The position numbers and the translations under genes are program-made. The notes under the pieces are model-generated. The model worked only from the letters and a program-made list of their open reading frames with translations. It was not told the DNA's origin and did not search any database. Positions 1-7,619 of a stretch of 18,545 nt of DNA are shown piece by piece. The DNA is from Comamonas sp. (GTDB taxonomy: Bacteria; Pseudomonadota; Gammaproteobacteria; Burkholderiales; Burkholderiaceae_C): contig JAFAIY010000096.1 of NCBI GenBank assembly GCA_019236485.1, positions 1 to 18,545 on the forward strand, written 5' to 3'. Positions within the stretch are counted from its first letter, which is position 1, and each line of letters begins with the position of its first letter.

Positions 1-1261
1 GCACAAATTGCCCTGTGCTGCGGTTGAACACCGTGGACGGCGTGTTGTAGGCCTTACCGCTGTTCGGTTCGATCTGCTGCCCGCCGGGCACGACCAGAAA
101 GGGATCGGCTTGCGTCGTCTTTCCCTCAATGTCGTGCATGTATTGCACCAGGCTCCGGCGCTTTGTCGGGTCTTGCTCAGTGGCCACCTGGTTGCGCGCA
201 GCTTCCACGAGCTTGTTGGTCCTGTTTGTATAGCCCGCCGCCTCGCCAGCCTGGTTGATCTTCTGTTGGTCCAGCATGGCCGAAACCAGAGATCGCCGAT
301 CAGCACCAGCCTGCTGCATGCCTTCACGCTGTAGCCCGGCGTTCTCGCGCATCGCTGCCTGGGCCATTGCTGGCTGGGCTTGCTGCAGTGCGGCGTCGGT
401 GGCCAGCGCCTGCCGATAGGCCGTGGCATCTGGGCTCATATCTGCGCTACGGCCAGCCCATTGCCGCGAATTGGTGATGCTGCTGGCAGCTGTCTCCAAG
501 TTCTTCAGGTTCTGGCGAGCTGCCCAGTCGTTGCCGCTGTGGCGAATGCCAGCGGCTTCGATCAATGGCACGCCATTGGAAGACGCGGCGCCAGCGGAAG
601 ACGGCTGGCCGGCATAGGAGGCCAGGCCCTGCTGCCCGGCAAGGTTGTCGGCGGCAGCCATGTTCTGTACGTTAGGGCGCCCCGTGAACGTGCTGGACAA
701 GCCCATGCCGCCCGCTTGATCGCTGTATTGGCCGCGGCCGTGCTGGTACACGCCGGGCATGAGCTGTTTCTGTGGCTGGGGCGAAGGCGTTGCCGGTGCT
801 GGCGTACCTGCAGGCCCGCCCTGCTCTATGGCCGCGGACACCAAGGGATTGGGAGACTGCGCGCCAGGTGACGGGCTAGCTGCCGGCGGGCGTGGCCCGT
901 TTGCATTCGCAGCGCTCGCCAAGGCCGCGCCACCACCCACCACTGGAACGTAGGGGCCTACTGCCTGGGCTGCAGGCGCTGCCGTCTGCGCCGCGCCGAA
1001 GGCCCGACCCACGAGACTGGCACCACGCGCAGCAGCACCAGGCACGCTGGCCGCGCCCGGGATGGAGCTCAAGGTGTTGGTGACTTCGCGGCCGAGACCT
1101 GTGTTCAGAGCACTGTTCTGGGAGCCGTCGGCGGTAGGTGCCTTGATGCCGCCGGTCGGGATCTGCGCGACTCGGCTGTCCAGCGAAGCTGCAGCCGCAT
1201 CGCCAAAGCTATTGCTGCGCCCCTGGCGCTGGGCCTCGTCGAGGATGGGATTGGTGGCCAT
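1..1261 (-). CDS. Partial virion-associated protein (probable internal/ejection or tail-type protein), C-terminus beyond left edge
   Basis: An open frame runs leftward from ATG at 1259-1261 to base 2 with no stop, so at least 420 residues are present and the C-terminus lies outside the window. The start is supported by an AAGGAAC Shine-Dalgarno sequence a few bases upstream. The protein begins MATNPILDEAQRQGRSNSFG, has an Ala/Gly-rich stretch (about residues 65-115) that could be membrane-seeking, a Pro/Ala/Gln-rich linker (about 120-160), then a Gln/Ala-rich helical half. No enzyme motif is visible. It follows the capsid and adaptor genes in the same direction, where podovirus-like phages keep ejection and tail proteins, and the Ala/Gln-rich make-up fits such a protein. 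The exact family is not recognised. It is separated from the adaptor gene by the oppositely oriented gene at 1363-1878. Confidence 0.75.
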   Translation of the reverse strand, partial: MATNPILDEAQRQGRSNSFGDAAAASLDSRVAQIPTGGIKAPTADGSQNSALNTGLGREVTNTLSSIPGAASVPGAAARGASLVGRAFGAAQTAAPAAQAVGPYVPVVGGGAALASAANANGPRPPAASPSPGAQSPNPLVSAAIEQGGPAGTPAPATPSPQPQKQLMPGVYQHGRGQYSDQAGGMGLSSTFTGRPNVQNMAAADNLAGQQGLASYAGQPSSAGAASSNGVPLIEAAGIRHSGNDWAARQNLKNLETAASSITNSRQWAGRSADMSPDATAYRQALATDAALQQAQPAMAQAAMRENAGLQREGMQQAGADRRSLVSAMLDQQKINQAGEAAGYTNRTNKLVEAARNQVATEQDPTKRRSLVQYMHDIEGKTTQADPFLVVPGGQQIEPNSGKAYNTPSTVFNRSTGQFV

Positions 1262-1278
1262 GAGAGTTCCTTGCGGAT

Positions 1279-1306
1279 TTGCTTCATGGCAGTGTCCGGA
1301 TATGCT
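1279..1306 (+). promoter_or_regulatory. Possible sigma70 promoter for the plus-strand cargo gene
   Basis: TTGCTT (1279-1284), a 16-base spacer and TATGCT (1301-1306) give a moderate match to -35 and -10 boxes, predicting a start near 1313, about 50 bases before the ATG at 1363. An oppositely oriented gene inside a leftward late operon needs its own promoter, which makes this plausible. The match is imperfect (3/6 and 4/6). Confidence 0.35.
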
Positions 1307-1362
1307 CTGCGCCCGTCGACCCCTACAGGGGGCAAGAACAATCAATCAGGGAGGATCTGTAT

Positions 1363-1878
1363 ATGACACCAACGCCAGCATTGCCTATGTGGCTTGAAGT
1401 CCTGAAGGCTGTAGCACCTTTGATTGCGGCATTGCTTGCTGCCGGAGTTGGTGCGTGGGTCGCTCATAAATTCGGAACCATTCAGGCTGGCATTGCACGG
1501 CAACAGGCAGAAACGGCAGCTAGGAAACTGAAGCTTGATGTATTTGACCGACGACTGACCAGTTACAAAGCCATCAAGGCCTTTATCACCAACGCCTTCC
1601 ACACAGGCAACTTCACCCCTGACGAAAGGCTCAATTACCTAACCGAACTGGGGACGGCTCGTTGGATATTCACACCAAGGGTCTACGCATACTTGCAAGG
1701 TGACTTGCTACAGGTATTGGACGAAATGCATCGCACCTTAATGTGCACCAAGGATATTCAACATCGTCCTGATGGAGCACATGTCCAACAGGACAGAAAT
1801 GAAGCCTACGAAAGCATGAGATTGCAGTTTCGCAGGATCGAGGAGGTTTTTGGACCAGATCTACAGCTGCAGCCCTGA
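1363..1878 (+). CDS. Small membrane-anchored protein, plus-strand cargo gene (moron)
   Basis: Encodes 171 residues starting at ATG 1363, chosen over upstream starts because GGGAGGA sits eight bases before it. Residues 12-34 form one hydrophobic transmembrane helix, followed by a basic amphipathic helix and a segment with FDRRL at 61-65 and YKAIKAF just after. This arrangement (anchor, charged helix, FDRR-like motif) is common among small uncharacterised membrane proteins of bacteria and prophages. The rest is probably a helical cytoplasmic domain with no catalytic motif. It is on the opposite strand from its neighbours and has visibly lower GC, so it is likely acquired and independently expressed. 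A role in lysogeny, such as superinfection exclusion, is inferred from position only. Confidence 0.8.
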   Translation: MTPTPALPMWLEVLKAVAPLIAALLAAGVGAWVAHKFGTIQAGIARQQAETAARKLKLDVFDRRLTSYKAIKAFITNAFHTGNFTPDERLNYLTELGTARWIFTPRVYAYLQGDLLQVLDEMHRTLMCTKDIQHRPDGAHVQQDRNEAYESMRLQFRRIEEVFGPDLQLQP

Positions 1879-1926
1879 GCCAGGCTATTTGCTATCCCAA
1901 ATCCAGCGCCGCGCCTTCAAGCCACT

Positions 1927-2586
1927 TTAAGCCAGCGGCCCAGGCCCCACATCCGCCTCGTGTGACCGCACCCACTCTTCGTTCCGGCCGCTGACCTTGC
2001 GGCCGAACTCCTCTTCGAACTTGGCCAGGGCAACGGCGGCCTTGGCGTCGTTGTGCATGTCGGTGTCTTCGCGGCCATAGGCCCGGTGCTTCATCCAGTG
2101 CACCAGCGCCGGGTGCAGCTCCGGCCGAATCTCGGGCTTGTCCGCGTCGTGGCGCAGGGGCTTGAGCGGGAGGCGCTGCACCGTCAGCCGTAGCGCGCCA
2201 TCCTGCGCCGGCCGCGGCCACAGGTGCAGCTTGCCGGTGGTCATGCCGGTGACCAGGCGCCGCGGCCGGTCCTGGCGATCCTGGAACTGCCAGCCAGGAT
2301 GAAAACGGTCCATCTCTTCCGCGCTGATGACCGTCACCGCCTGGCCATCCGCAAAGGCGCGTAGCACCCGGATCACACGAGCGTCCAGGTCCACCGTCTC
2401 GGCGCCGGCCACAAAGCTGGTGGCGCACATCGGCGACGAGGAGTCGCGCAGCAACTGGCCACGGCGGCAAGCTTCGTCCTGACCCTCGTTGACGTAGATG
2501 GTCAGCAGTTCGTCATCGCAGAAAGGCGGATCTGCCTTGTCCAGCGTGTCGGCCCGGTACAGCGTGATCAGCTCTTCGAGGGTCAT
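1927..2586 (-). CDS. Probable head-tail adaptor/tail-connector protein
   Basis: Encodes 219 residues; ATG at 2586 is preceded by GGAG about six bases away. The N-terminus (MTLEELITLYRADTLDKADP) and the N-terminal helical region followed by a beta-rich middle and helical C-terminus (ALVHWMKHRAYGREDTDMHN, then an A-rich helix) match the general pattern of phage adaptor proteins of the DUF6682 type, which sit below the portal; this match is from recognition, not a search. The gene lies two positions downstream of the major capsid gene in the leftward operon, where podovirus-like phages encode adaptors. The C-terminal HNDAKAAVALAKFEEEFGRK segment, common in such proteins, supports the call. No catalytic motif is seen. 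Confidence 0.55.
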   Translation of the reverse strand: MTLEELITLYRADTLDKADPPFCDDELLTIYVNEGQDEACRRGQLLRDSSSPMCATSFVAGAETVDLDARVIRVLRAFADGQAVTVISAEEMDRFHPGWQFQDRQDRPRRLVTGMTTGKLHLWPRPAQDGALRLTVQRLPLKPLRHDADKPEIRPELHPALVHWMKHRAYGREDTDMHNDAKAAVALAKFEEEFGRKVSGRNEEWVRSHEADVGPGPLA

Positions 2587-2602
2587 GGCCGGCTCCGCGG
2601 AA

Positions 2603-3067
2603 TCAGCGCGCCTCGCGCAGCACCGCGGTCAGCCAGGCGCCGCCATTGGGGTTTTGGTCGCTGATCACGCTGAAGGGATAGCGCAGGCTGTGCATCGAAC
2701 GCAGGTGGTTCATCTTCTCGCCCAAGCGTTCGTCCAGCGTCTGCGAGAAGTCCGTGCGCTTGGCGCGGGCCAGCACTTCCACATATTTGCGCTTGACGGC
2801 GATGGGCTCGCCGCGGGGGATGAACTGGTTCACGCCGTTCACGCCCACCTGCACCAGCATGGGATCGTCGGGGTCCTGGGGAGGATTGACCACGATGGTG
2901 ACCATCTCGTTCATGAAGGCCTCCATTTCGAAGGCTTCCTTGGGCAGAGGCTTGTCCACCACATCAAAACCGGCGTGGCCGCCGATCTCGCCCACAGCGC
3001 GGGTTTCCTCGGCGCCCAGGTATTCCGAGCCAGCGTCGATAGGTCTGCGTGTTGCCATTGTGTTCAT
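2603..3067 (-). CDS. Phage structural-module protein of unknown function
   Basis: Encodes 154 residues if started at ATG 3067 (MNTMATRRPID...), or 151 from the ATG at 3058. A GACGAG sequence abuts the first ATG and GAGATG lies six bases before the second, so the start is uncertain. Longer in-frame starts reaching back to 3181 would overlap the capsid gene and read like non-coding sequence. The middle contains EAFMNEMVTIVVNPPQDPDD and VGVNGVNQFIPRGEPIAVKR, typical of a compact mixed alpha/beta phage protein. It lies directly behind the major capsid gene and ends 16 bases before the adaptor gene starts, so a minor head or connector role is likely. The family is not recognised with certainty. 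Confidence 0.75.
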   Translation of the reverse strand: MNTMATRRPIDAGSEYLGAEETRAVGEIGGHAGFDVVDKPLPKEAFEMEAFMNEMVTIVVNPPQDPDDPMLVQVGVNGVNQFIPRGEPIAVKRKYVEVLARAKRTDFSQTLDERLGEKMNHLRSMHSLRYPFSVISDQNPNGGAWLTAVLREAR

Positions 3068-3152
3068 CTCGTCGGGTTGGGGAATGGCGGCAGGCTCATG
3101 ACCTGCCGCACAGAAAGAACCCGCGCCCGGTCGAGGGCGACGGGCAGGCCCA

Positions 3153-4193
3153 TTACAGGGCGGAGACGCCGGCCTCCACAAGGGCCATCCAGCCTTCGTT
3201 CAGCAGCGTGCACTGCATGTAGAACTTGGCGCCGATGTAGCCGCGCTGGCCCAGCGGGTCGCTCTTGTCCTTCACGCCGGGCGGGATGTAGGTGGGGTCC
3301 ACCGCATCGGCACCGCGCAGCGACAGCTGGCCCCAGGCGTCCTCGCCCACCATGATGAAGGGGTACACGTCCACCTTGGCCGTGCCCATCAGTCCGGTGG
3401 CGGCCACGTCGGCACCGGCGGCCAGATACGGCGCCAGCTCGGGACTGGTGATGAAGCGGAAGTTCTCGCAGGAACCAAGCTCCTGGGGATGGATGGGCTT
3501 GCGGCTGCCGTAGGCGCTGACGTGGGTGAAGCCCGGCAGATCGCGAATATCGGCCTCGGCGTCCGAGTGCACGAACACCAGATAGCTGGCTTCCACCGGC
3601 TTGGTGGCGATGTTCACGCTGGGCGCCAGGATGCCCGTGATGCGCTTGGCATGGTTCGCCTGCAGGTTGCGGCTGACCTTGCGCAGCAGGTTCAGCGTGA
3701 TCTTGCCGGCCACAGTGGCACGGCTCGATGCAGCAGTGCCCGCATAGAACACGTTGGTGCAGGACTTGATGACGCCGTAGCGGATCATCTCGCGCAGCAG
3801 GCCCACGCGTTCGCCGCAGTGCTTCTTCATCTCGGCCGGCACGTCATCCTCGTAGGTGTCCGCCACCTGGTCGGTCAGCTGATACAGGCAGCCGTACTGC
3901 TTGATCGTCGCCGTAATGTCCTGCGGCGTCAGAGTGTCCGCATTGGGCGTCACGCCTTCGGTCAGCTCGTGAGCCGCGGCATTCACCGCAGGGCGGTTGC
4001 GGGTGTTCCAGTCCGTATTGGCTGCGCCGAAGGGCAGATAACGGCGGAAGACGATGGTGCGGCCGTTGTTTTTCGGCAGGCCGCGCTGCATGCCGGTGAT
4101 GCCCAGCACTTCGGTTGCTACGGCATGAGCAAGGATCTCGCCCTTGATCTTGCCAATCCGCTCCGCTGGAGCGGTCGTCTGAAATTGCGCCAT
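3153..4193 (-). CDS. Major capsid protein, N4-gp56 family
   Basis: Encodes 346 residues. ATG at 4193 is preceded by a strong AAGGAG with good spacing. The N-terminus (MAQFQTTAPAERIGKIKGEI), the segment GLPKNNGRTIVFRRYLPFGA and the C-terminal pattern of KVDVYPFIMVGEDAWGQLSL, DPLGQRGYIGAKFYMQCTLL and a final NEGWMALVEAGVSAL match what I know of the N4-gp56 family of HK97-fold major capsid proteins. It would form the icosahedral shell. It lies between the scaffold-like gene and two small head genes, downstream of portal and terminase in the usual head-module order. Length is in the normal range for this family. The very strong ribosome binding site fits the high expression needed for a capsid protein. 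Confidence 0.88.
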   Translation of the reverse strand: MAQFQTTAPAERIGKIKGEILAHAVATEVLGITGMQRGLPKNNGRTIVFRRYLPFGAANTDWNTRNRPAVNAAAHELTEGVTPNADTLTPQDITATIKQYGCLYQLTDQVADTYEDDVPAEMKKHCGERVGLLREMIRYGVIKSCTNVFYAGTAASSRATVAGKITLNLLRKVSRNLQANHAKRITGILAPSVNIATKPVEASYLVFVHSDAEADIRDLPGFTHVSAYGSRKPIHPQELGSCENFRFITSPELAPYLAAGADVAATGLMGTAKVDVYPFIMVGEDAWGQLSLRGADAVDPTYIPPGVKDKSDPLGQRGYIGAKFYMQCTLLNEGWMALVEAGVSAL

Positions 4194-4213
4194 GATTCAA
4201 CTCCTTGCGGGGC

Positions 4214-5113
4214 TCATTGCCCCAATGTCCGCTTGAACGCGGCTTCCATTGCTTCCATCTCGGTGGGCGCGGCCTGGGGGCGCGGCGCGTTGCCGCTGGG
4301 CGTCACGGCCGCTTTGAGCCGCTGCTGTCCCTTCGCGGCCTGAGCGGCGGCGCTGGTGCGAGCAGTGGTCCATTGGTCAAATTGCCCGATCACTGCGACC
4401 AGGCCGTCAGCGGTGCCCGCCTCGGCGAAGGCCTGCTGTGTCTGCTCCCCTTGTGCGGCCAGCCAGATATTGAAATCCTGCGACTGCACTTTCTCGCGCC
4501 AACCGCTGTGCATGCGGTCCATCACTGCCAGCTCGATCGCGGTCTGGTCCAACTCGGCCGGAGCCGGTGCAGACGCCGTGGCCACGGGTTGCTGCACTTG
4601 GGCGGGCGGGGCTGCCGGAGCCTGCGATGGAGGAGCGATGCCCAGACCACGAACGTAGGCGGCCACATCGGGATAGTCCTGCTCGAACTGCTGCATTTCA
4701 GCCGACAGCTCGGGCGCCGCAGTGGGCGTCGGAGCCGCGGCCGGCGCAGCGGGAGGCGTCTGCAGGCGGCCGTTGAGCTCGCCGATCTTCCCGTGCGCCT
4801 TGCGCAGTTGGAGCTCAAGGCCTTCCACCTTTGCGGCCTGGCCCATCAGGCGCTGGACCTCGCTGCGCTTGAAACCGTCGAACACCTCCGGGTCCTCTTC
4901 TGCTGCCGGCGCAGCGGGGGCGGCGCCCTCGCCTGCAGGTGCAGGAGCTTGCACGGTGGGTTCAGCGGCTGCGGGCGCCGCAGGCTCTGCTGCTGGCGAA
5001 GCCACCGGAGCCTCGGCGGCCGGCGCTGCCGGTGCGGGGGCTGGTGCTTCCTGGCCAGAGGCTTCAGCAAAGCTGCGTTCGAATGCGTCCTGCTCCTGCT
5101 GGTCTACGTTCAT
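4214..5113 (-). CDS. Scaffolding-like protein, Ala/Pro-rich
   Basis: Encodes 299 residues; ATG at 5113 follows AGGAG by about eleven bases. The sequence has an acidic start (MNVDQQEQDAFERSFAEASG), an almost pure Ala/Pro/Glu low-complexity stretch (about residues 20-75), an acidic EEDPEVFDGF patch, a predicted coiled coil (about 80-115), a second Ala/Pro linker, and a helical C-terminal half ending TEMEAMEAAFKRTLGQ. This acidic, helical, low-complexity make-up and the position immediately upstream of the major capsid gene are typical of phage scaffolding proteins, which template the procapsid and then leave. No protease motif is visible. Scaffold families diverge strongly, so the assignment rests on context and composition. 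Confidence 0.7.
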   Translation of the reverse strand: MNVDQQEQDAFERSFAEASGQEAPAPAPAAPAAEAPVASPAAEPAAPAAAEPTVQAPAPAGEGAAPAAPAAEEDPEVFDGFKRSEVQRLMGQAAKVEGLELQLRKAHGKIGELNGRLQTPPAAPAAAPTPTAAPELSAEMQQFEQDYPDVAAYVRGLGIAPPSQAPAAPPAQVQQPVATASAPAPAELDQTAIELAVMDRMHSGWREKVQSQDFNIWLAAQGEQTQQAFAEAGTADGLVAVIGQFDQWTTARTSAAAQAAKGQQRLKAAVTPSGNAPRPQAAPTEMEAMEAAFKRTLGQ

Positions 5114-5144
5114 GAGTCATGCACTCCTGTGTTGCGTGCCGAGG

Positions 5145-5363
5145 TCAGTAGCCATGGCCACCAGCGTCAGCGGGTTGTGCCGGGGCCGGTTGGGCCAGCG
5201 CCAGCAGTTCTTTCCAGGCCGCGATGCGCCCGCGCAGTTCTGCGGTGCGGATGGCGTCCATGGTCGGGCTGTCGTTCTTCTCGCGCAGCGTGGCGAGCTG
5301 TTCGGTCGCGGTCTGCTCGAGCGCGCGCCACGTCGGCGAATTGAAGTCCAGGCCCTTGGTCAT
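5145..5363 (-). CDS. Small head-module protein (72 aa), unknown function
   Basis: Encodes 72 residues starting MTKGLDFNSPTWRALEQTAT, with GGAA about ten bases before the ATG at 5363. It is predicted to be mostly one amphipathic helix (about residues 10-58) with a short Pro/Ala-rich tail (QPAPAQPADAGGHGY). It sits between portal and scaffold genes, 50 bases after the portal stop. Small helical proteins in this slot are frequent in phage head modules, but the precise role is unknown. Its helical pattern and leftward coupling argue that it is real; overlapping frames here look non-natural. Confidence 0.65.
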   Translation of the reverse strand: MTKGLDFNSPTWRALEQTATEQLATLREKNDSPTMDAIRTAELRGRIAAWKELLALAQPAPAQPADAGGHGY

Positions 5364-5413
5364 GGCTGCCAGTGTTCCCAGGCCGGGCGCCGCTGGCGAA
5401 CCTCAGCCGGGGG

Positions 5414-7618
5414 TCAGCGCTGCGCGCCGTCCGCTGCCGGGGTCTCGATGCCCTGGCGCACGCCCAACAACGGGCTGTCAGGGTGCACTGGCGTGAGCGG
5501 GTCGGTGTTGGCCGGCATGGCGGCGGGCCCAGCCTGGTGATCCGCGCCAATCTGGCCAGAGGGCTGGGGCACGATGGGTGCGGCATCCTGATCCTCGAAA
5601 CCCACCGAGCGTGCCAAGCCATCGGCCAGGCCGGCCACGGCTGGATTCATGGATATGAGCTGCCCGGTCTGCACGCCGCTGTACAACGTCTCCATGCCGG
5701 TATTGGTGGCGTCGGCATTGGCCTTGCGAGCCTGGGCCTCCAGCAGCTTGGCCTTGACCTGCGCCGTGGGGTCCTGGCCCTGCTGGGCGCGCTGAGCCTT
5801 CTGCTGCTCGTCCAACTGGAAGTTCTTGGGGTCGAGGCGCTGGCCCTTGCACAGCTCGGCAAACAGCTTGGCCGGGTCGATCTCGTAGGCCGGATCGCGG
5901 GCCAGGCCCACCATCTGCAACAGGAACTGCTGCTGAGCATCACGTTCGACCAGCGCCGACGATGCGCGCACGTCCACCTCGAAGTCCCCCTTGATGCTCT
6001 CGTCGTCGCTGTAGACCATCATCCAGTCGAAGTAGCGCAGGATGTGCGGCCGGGTCATGTAGTCGTCGAAGCGCTTGGCCAGGCGCCGCAGCACGCTGGT
6101 CGCGTTGTTGTTCTGCATCTGCATGCCGCCCAGGGTGTTGGGCGCATCGCCGCGGATGCCCTGCAGCATGGCCGGCATGCCCGTGGTGTCCTCGGCCATC
6201 TTCAAGGCGAAGGTGATGATGTTCATCAGCTCGGCCTGGACGCTGGGCACCACGAACGAGGAAAACGCGGCACGCACGTCCTGCACGTCAGCGTTGGCAT
6301 CCGCGCGCCAGACCTTGCCCGGGCTCAGCGTATAGCGTCCATCCATGGGGGTGACGCCGTTGCCGATCACGACCTGAGGCGCGGCCGACAGGCCGGAGTT
6401 GTCCATCATGGCCCGCACGCTGCCGTTGAGCATGCGCTGCACGGTGCGGATCTGGCGGCTGATGCCCATGCCCCAGGGCAGGCCTGGCCTGCGCTGCCAG
6501 GCCAGCACGTCATAGGGGAAGTCGCCGTTCTCCTGCGGGCTGAGCACCACCTTCACCAGCCGGTCGTTGATCATCACAGCCATGGTCGGTAGCCGGTCTT
6601 CGTCCCCCTCTTCCAGCTCCACGCCCATGCGCGCCAGGTGCTCGCGGGCACAGTAGCCGTAGAAGATCCACATCACATACTCGTCGTCGCTCGCACGGTA
6701 GACCGACTCCGTGCCCTCGCTGGTGCGCGACGGCCCCTCGCGCAACACCGCCAGCAGCTCGGCCTGCTCGTAGCTCTCGTCCTGCAGCATCTCCTTGATC
6801 TGCCGCTTGCCGATGAACTCGCGCTCCCAGGTGTAGCTGCCGTTGTGGATGTTCTCGCCGCAGGCTGGGTCGGGGAAGAAGTTCCAGGCGTCGATGCGCT
6901 TGCTGCCGGGCTTGATCTCGTCCACCTTCACGAACTCGGTCAGCTGGGTGACGGGGTTGATATGCGTCACCCGCGCCGTGCGCATCACCGGAAACGGCCC
7001 CTTGATCACGCCGGAGCCGATGCGTGCCGCATCCTCGATCAGGTGGCGGACCTCGCCATGCCAGTTGCTCTCCACCAGGGGGTCGTCGATGGCGCGCTGC
7101 ATGCGCTCGGCTGCAGCCTGGGCCTTGGCCGCAGTCTCATCCAGCAGTTGCTGCACCTGGACCACATCCGACATGCCCATGGCGCCGGCCAGCTTGTTGA
7201 GCTGCATTCCGCTCAGCCGAGGCAGGGGCGTGGGCTTTATCTCCCAGGACCGGTCATCCGTCGGCAGCAGCATGTCCGCCACCCGGGCGCTGGCCGCGTC
7301 CACATACGGGCGTGTGATGTTCATGAACACCACGGAGCGCACCGTCTGCGGCTGCCTGGCGTCGCTGCCCAGAATGGCCGCCTTGCGGCTGCGGTAGAGC
7401 TGGTTGGCATTCTGGAAGGCGCGGTTGGCGTCGTCGATGCCCTGGTAGTGCTCTTCGTCCTCCGTCCATTCCACCTCGATGCCCGAGCCGCTGCGGCCGG
7501 CGATCGCCTCGCGGCGCTTGCTCTGCAGCGTGATCAGGAATTCCCCGCGCAGATCGCGCTGGGGTTCACCGGCATCGGCCTGGGGCTGCAAGCCCCCTTG
7601 GTTTTCGGTTGCTTGCAT
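5414..7618 (-). CDS. Phage portal protein
   Basis: Encodes 734 residues starting one base after the large terminase stop (TGATATG junction), so translation is probably coupled. The portal forms the ring at the capsid vertex through which DNA enters and leaves. Features seen: an N-terminal helical region (EFLITLQSKRREAIAGR), the segment FMNITRPYVDAASARVADML at about residues 98-117, a long mixed domain, the motif LPWGMGISRQIRTVQRMLNG near the middle, and a helical Ala/Gln-rich C-terminal part (about 590-734) that could form the barrel of long podovirus portals. The length fits the long portal class (P22-like and related, about 700 residues) rather than the 400-500-residue HK97 class. Order terminase-portal-scaffold-capsid is standard. 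Confidence 0.88.
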   Translation of the reverse strand: MQATENQGGLQPQADAGEPQRDLRGEFLITLQSKRREAIAGRSGSGIEVEWTEDEEHYQGIDDANRAFQNANQLYRSRKAAILGSDARQPQTVRSVVFMNITRPYVDAASARVADMLLPTDDRSWEIKPTPLPRLSGMQLNKLAGAMGMSDVVQVQQLLDETAAKAQAAAERMQRAIDDPLVESNWHGEVRHLIEDAARIGSGVIKGPFPVMRTARVTHINPVTQLTEFVKVDEIKPGSKRIDAWNFFPDPACGENIHNGSYTWEREFIGKRQIKEMLQDESYEQAELLAVLREGPSRTSEGTESVYRASDDEYVMWIFYGYCAREHLARMGVELEEGDEDRLPTMAVMINDRLVKVVLSPQENGDFPYDVLAWQRRPGLPWGMGISRQIRTVQRMLNGSVRAMMDNSGLSAAPQVVIGNGVTPMDGRYTLSPGKVWRADANADVQDVRAAFSSFVVPSVQAELMNIITFALKMAEDTTGMPAMLQGIRGDAPNTLGGMQMQNNNATSVLRRLAKRFDDYMTRPHILRYFDWMMVYSDDESIKGDFEVDVRASSALVERDAQQQFLLQMVGLARDPAYEIDPAKLFAELCKGQRLDPKNFQLDEQQKAQRAQQGQDPTAQVKAKLLEAQARKANADATNTGMETLYSGVQTGQLISMNPAVAGLADGLARSVGFEDQDAAPIVPQPSGQIGADHQAGPAAMPANTDPLTPVHPDSPLLGVRQGIETPAADGAQR

Positions 7619-7619
7619 A

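Noticed and set aside
2498..4343. Long plus-strand frames (2498-3355, 3489-4343) opposite the capsid region
   Set aside because: Composition is typical of antisense reading of G/C third-position codons; the capsid gene on the other strand has a strong ribosome site and family pattern.
4900..5070. Ala/Pro-rich repeats in the scaffold-like gene as a DNA repeat array
   Set aside because: Irregular, codon-based low complexity rather than a unit repeat; explained by protein composition.
5372..6592. 406-codon plus-strand open frame opposite the portal gene
   Set aside because: His/Val/Leu/Gly-rich antisense shadow of a well-supported portal gene in high-GC DNA; no ribosome site or family resemblance.
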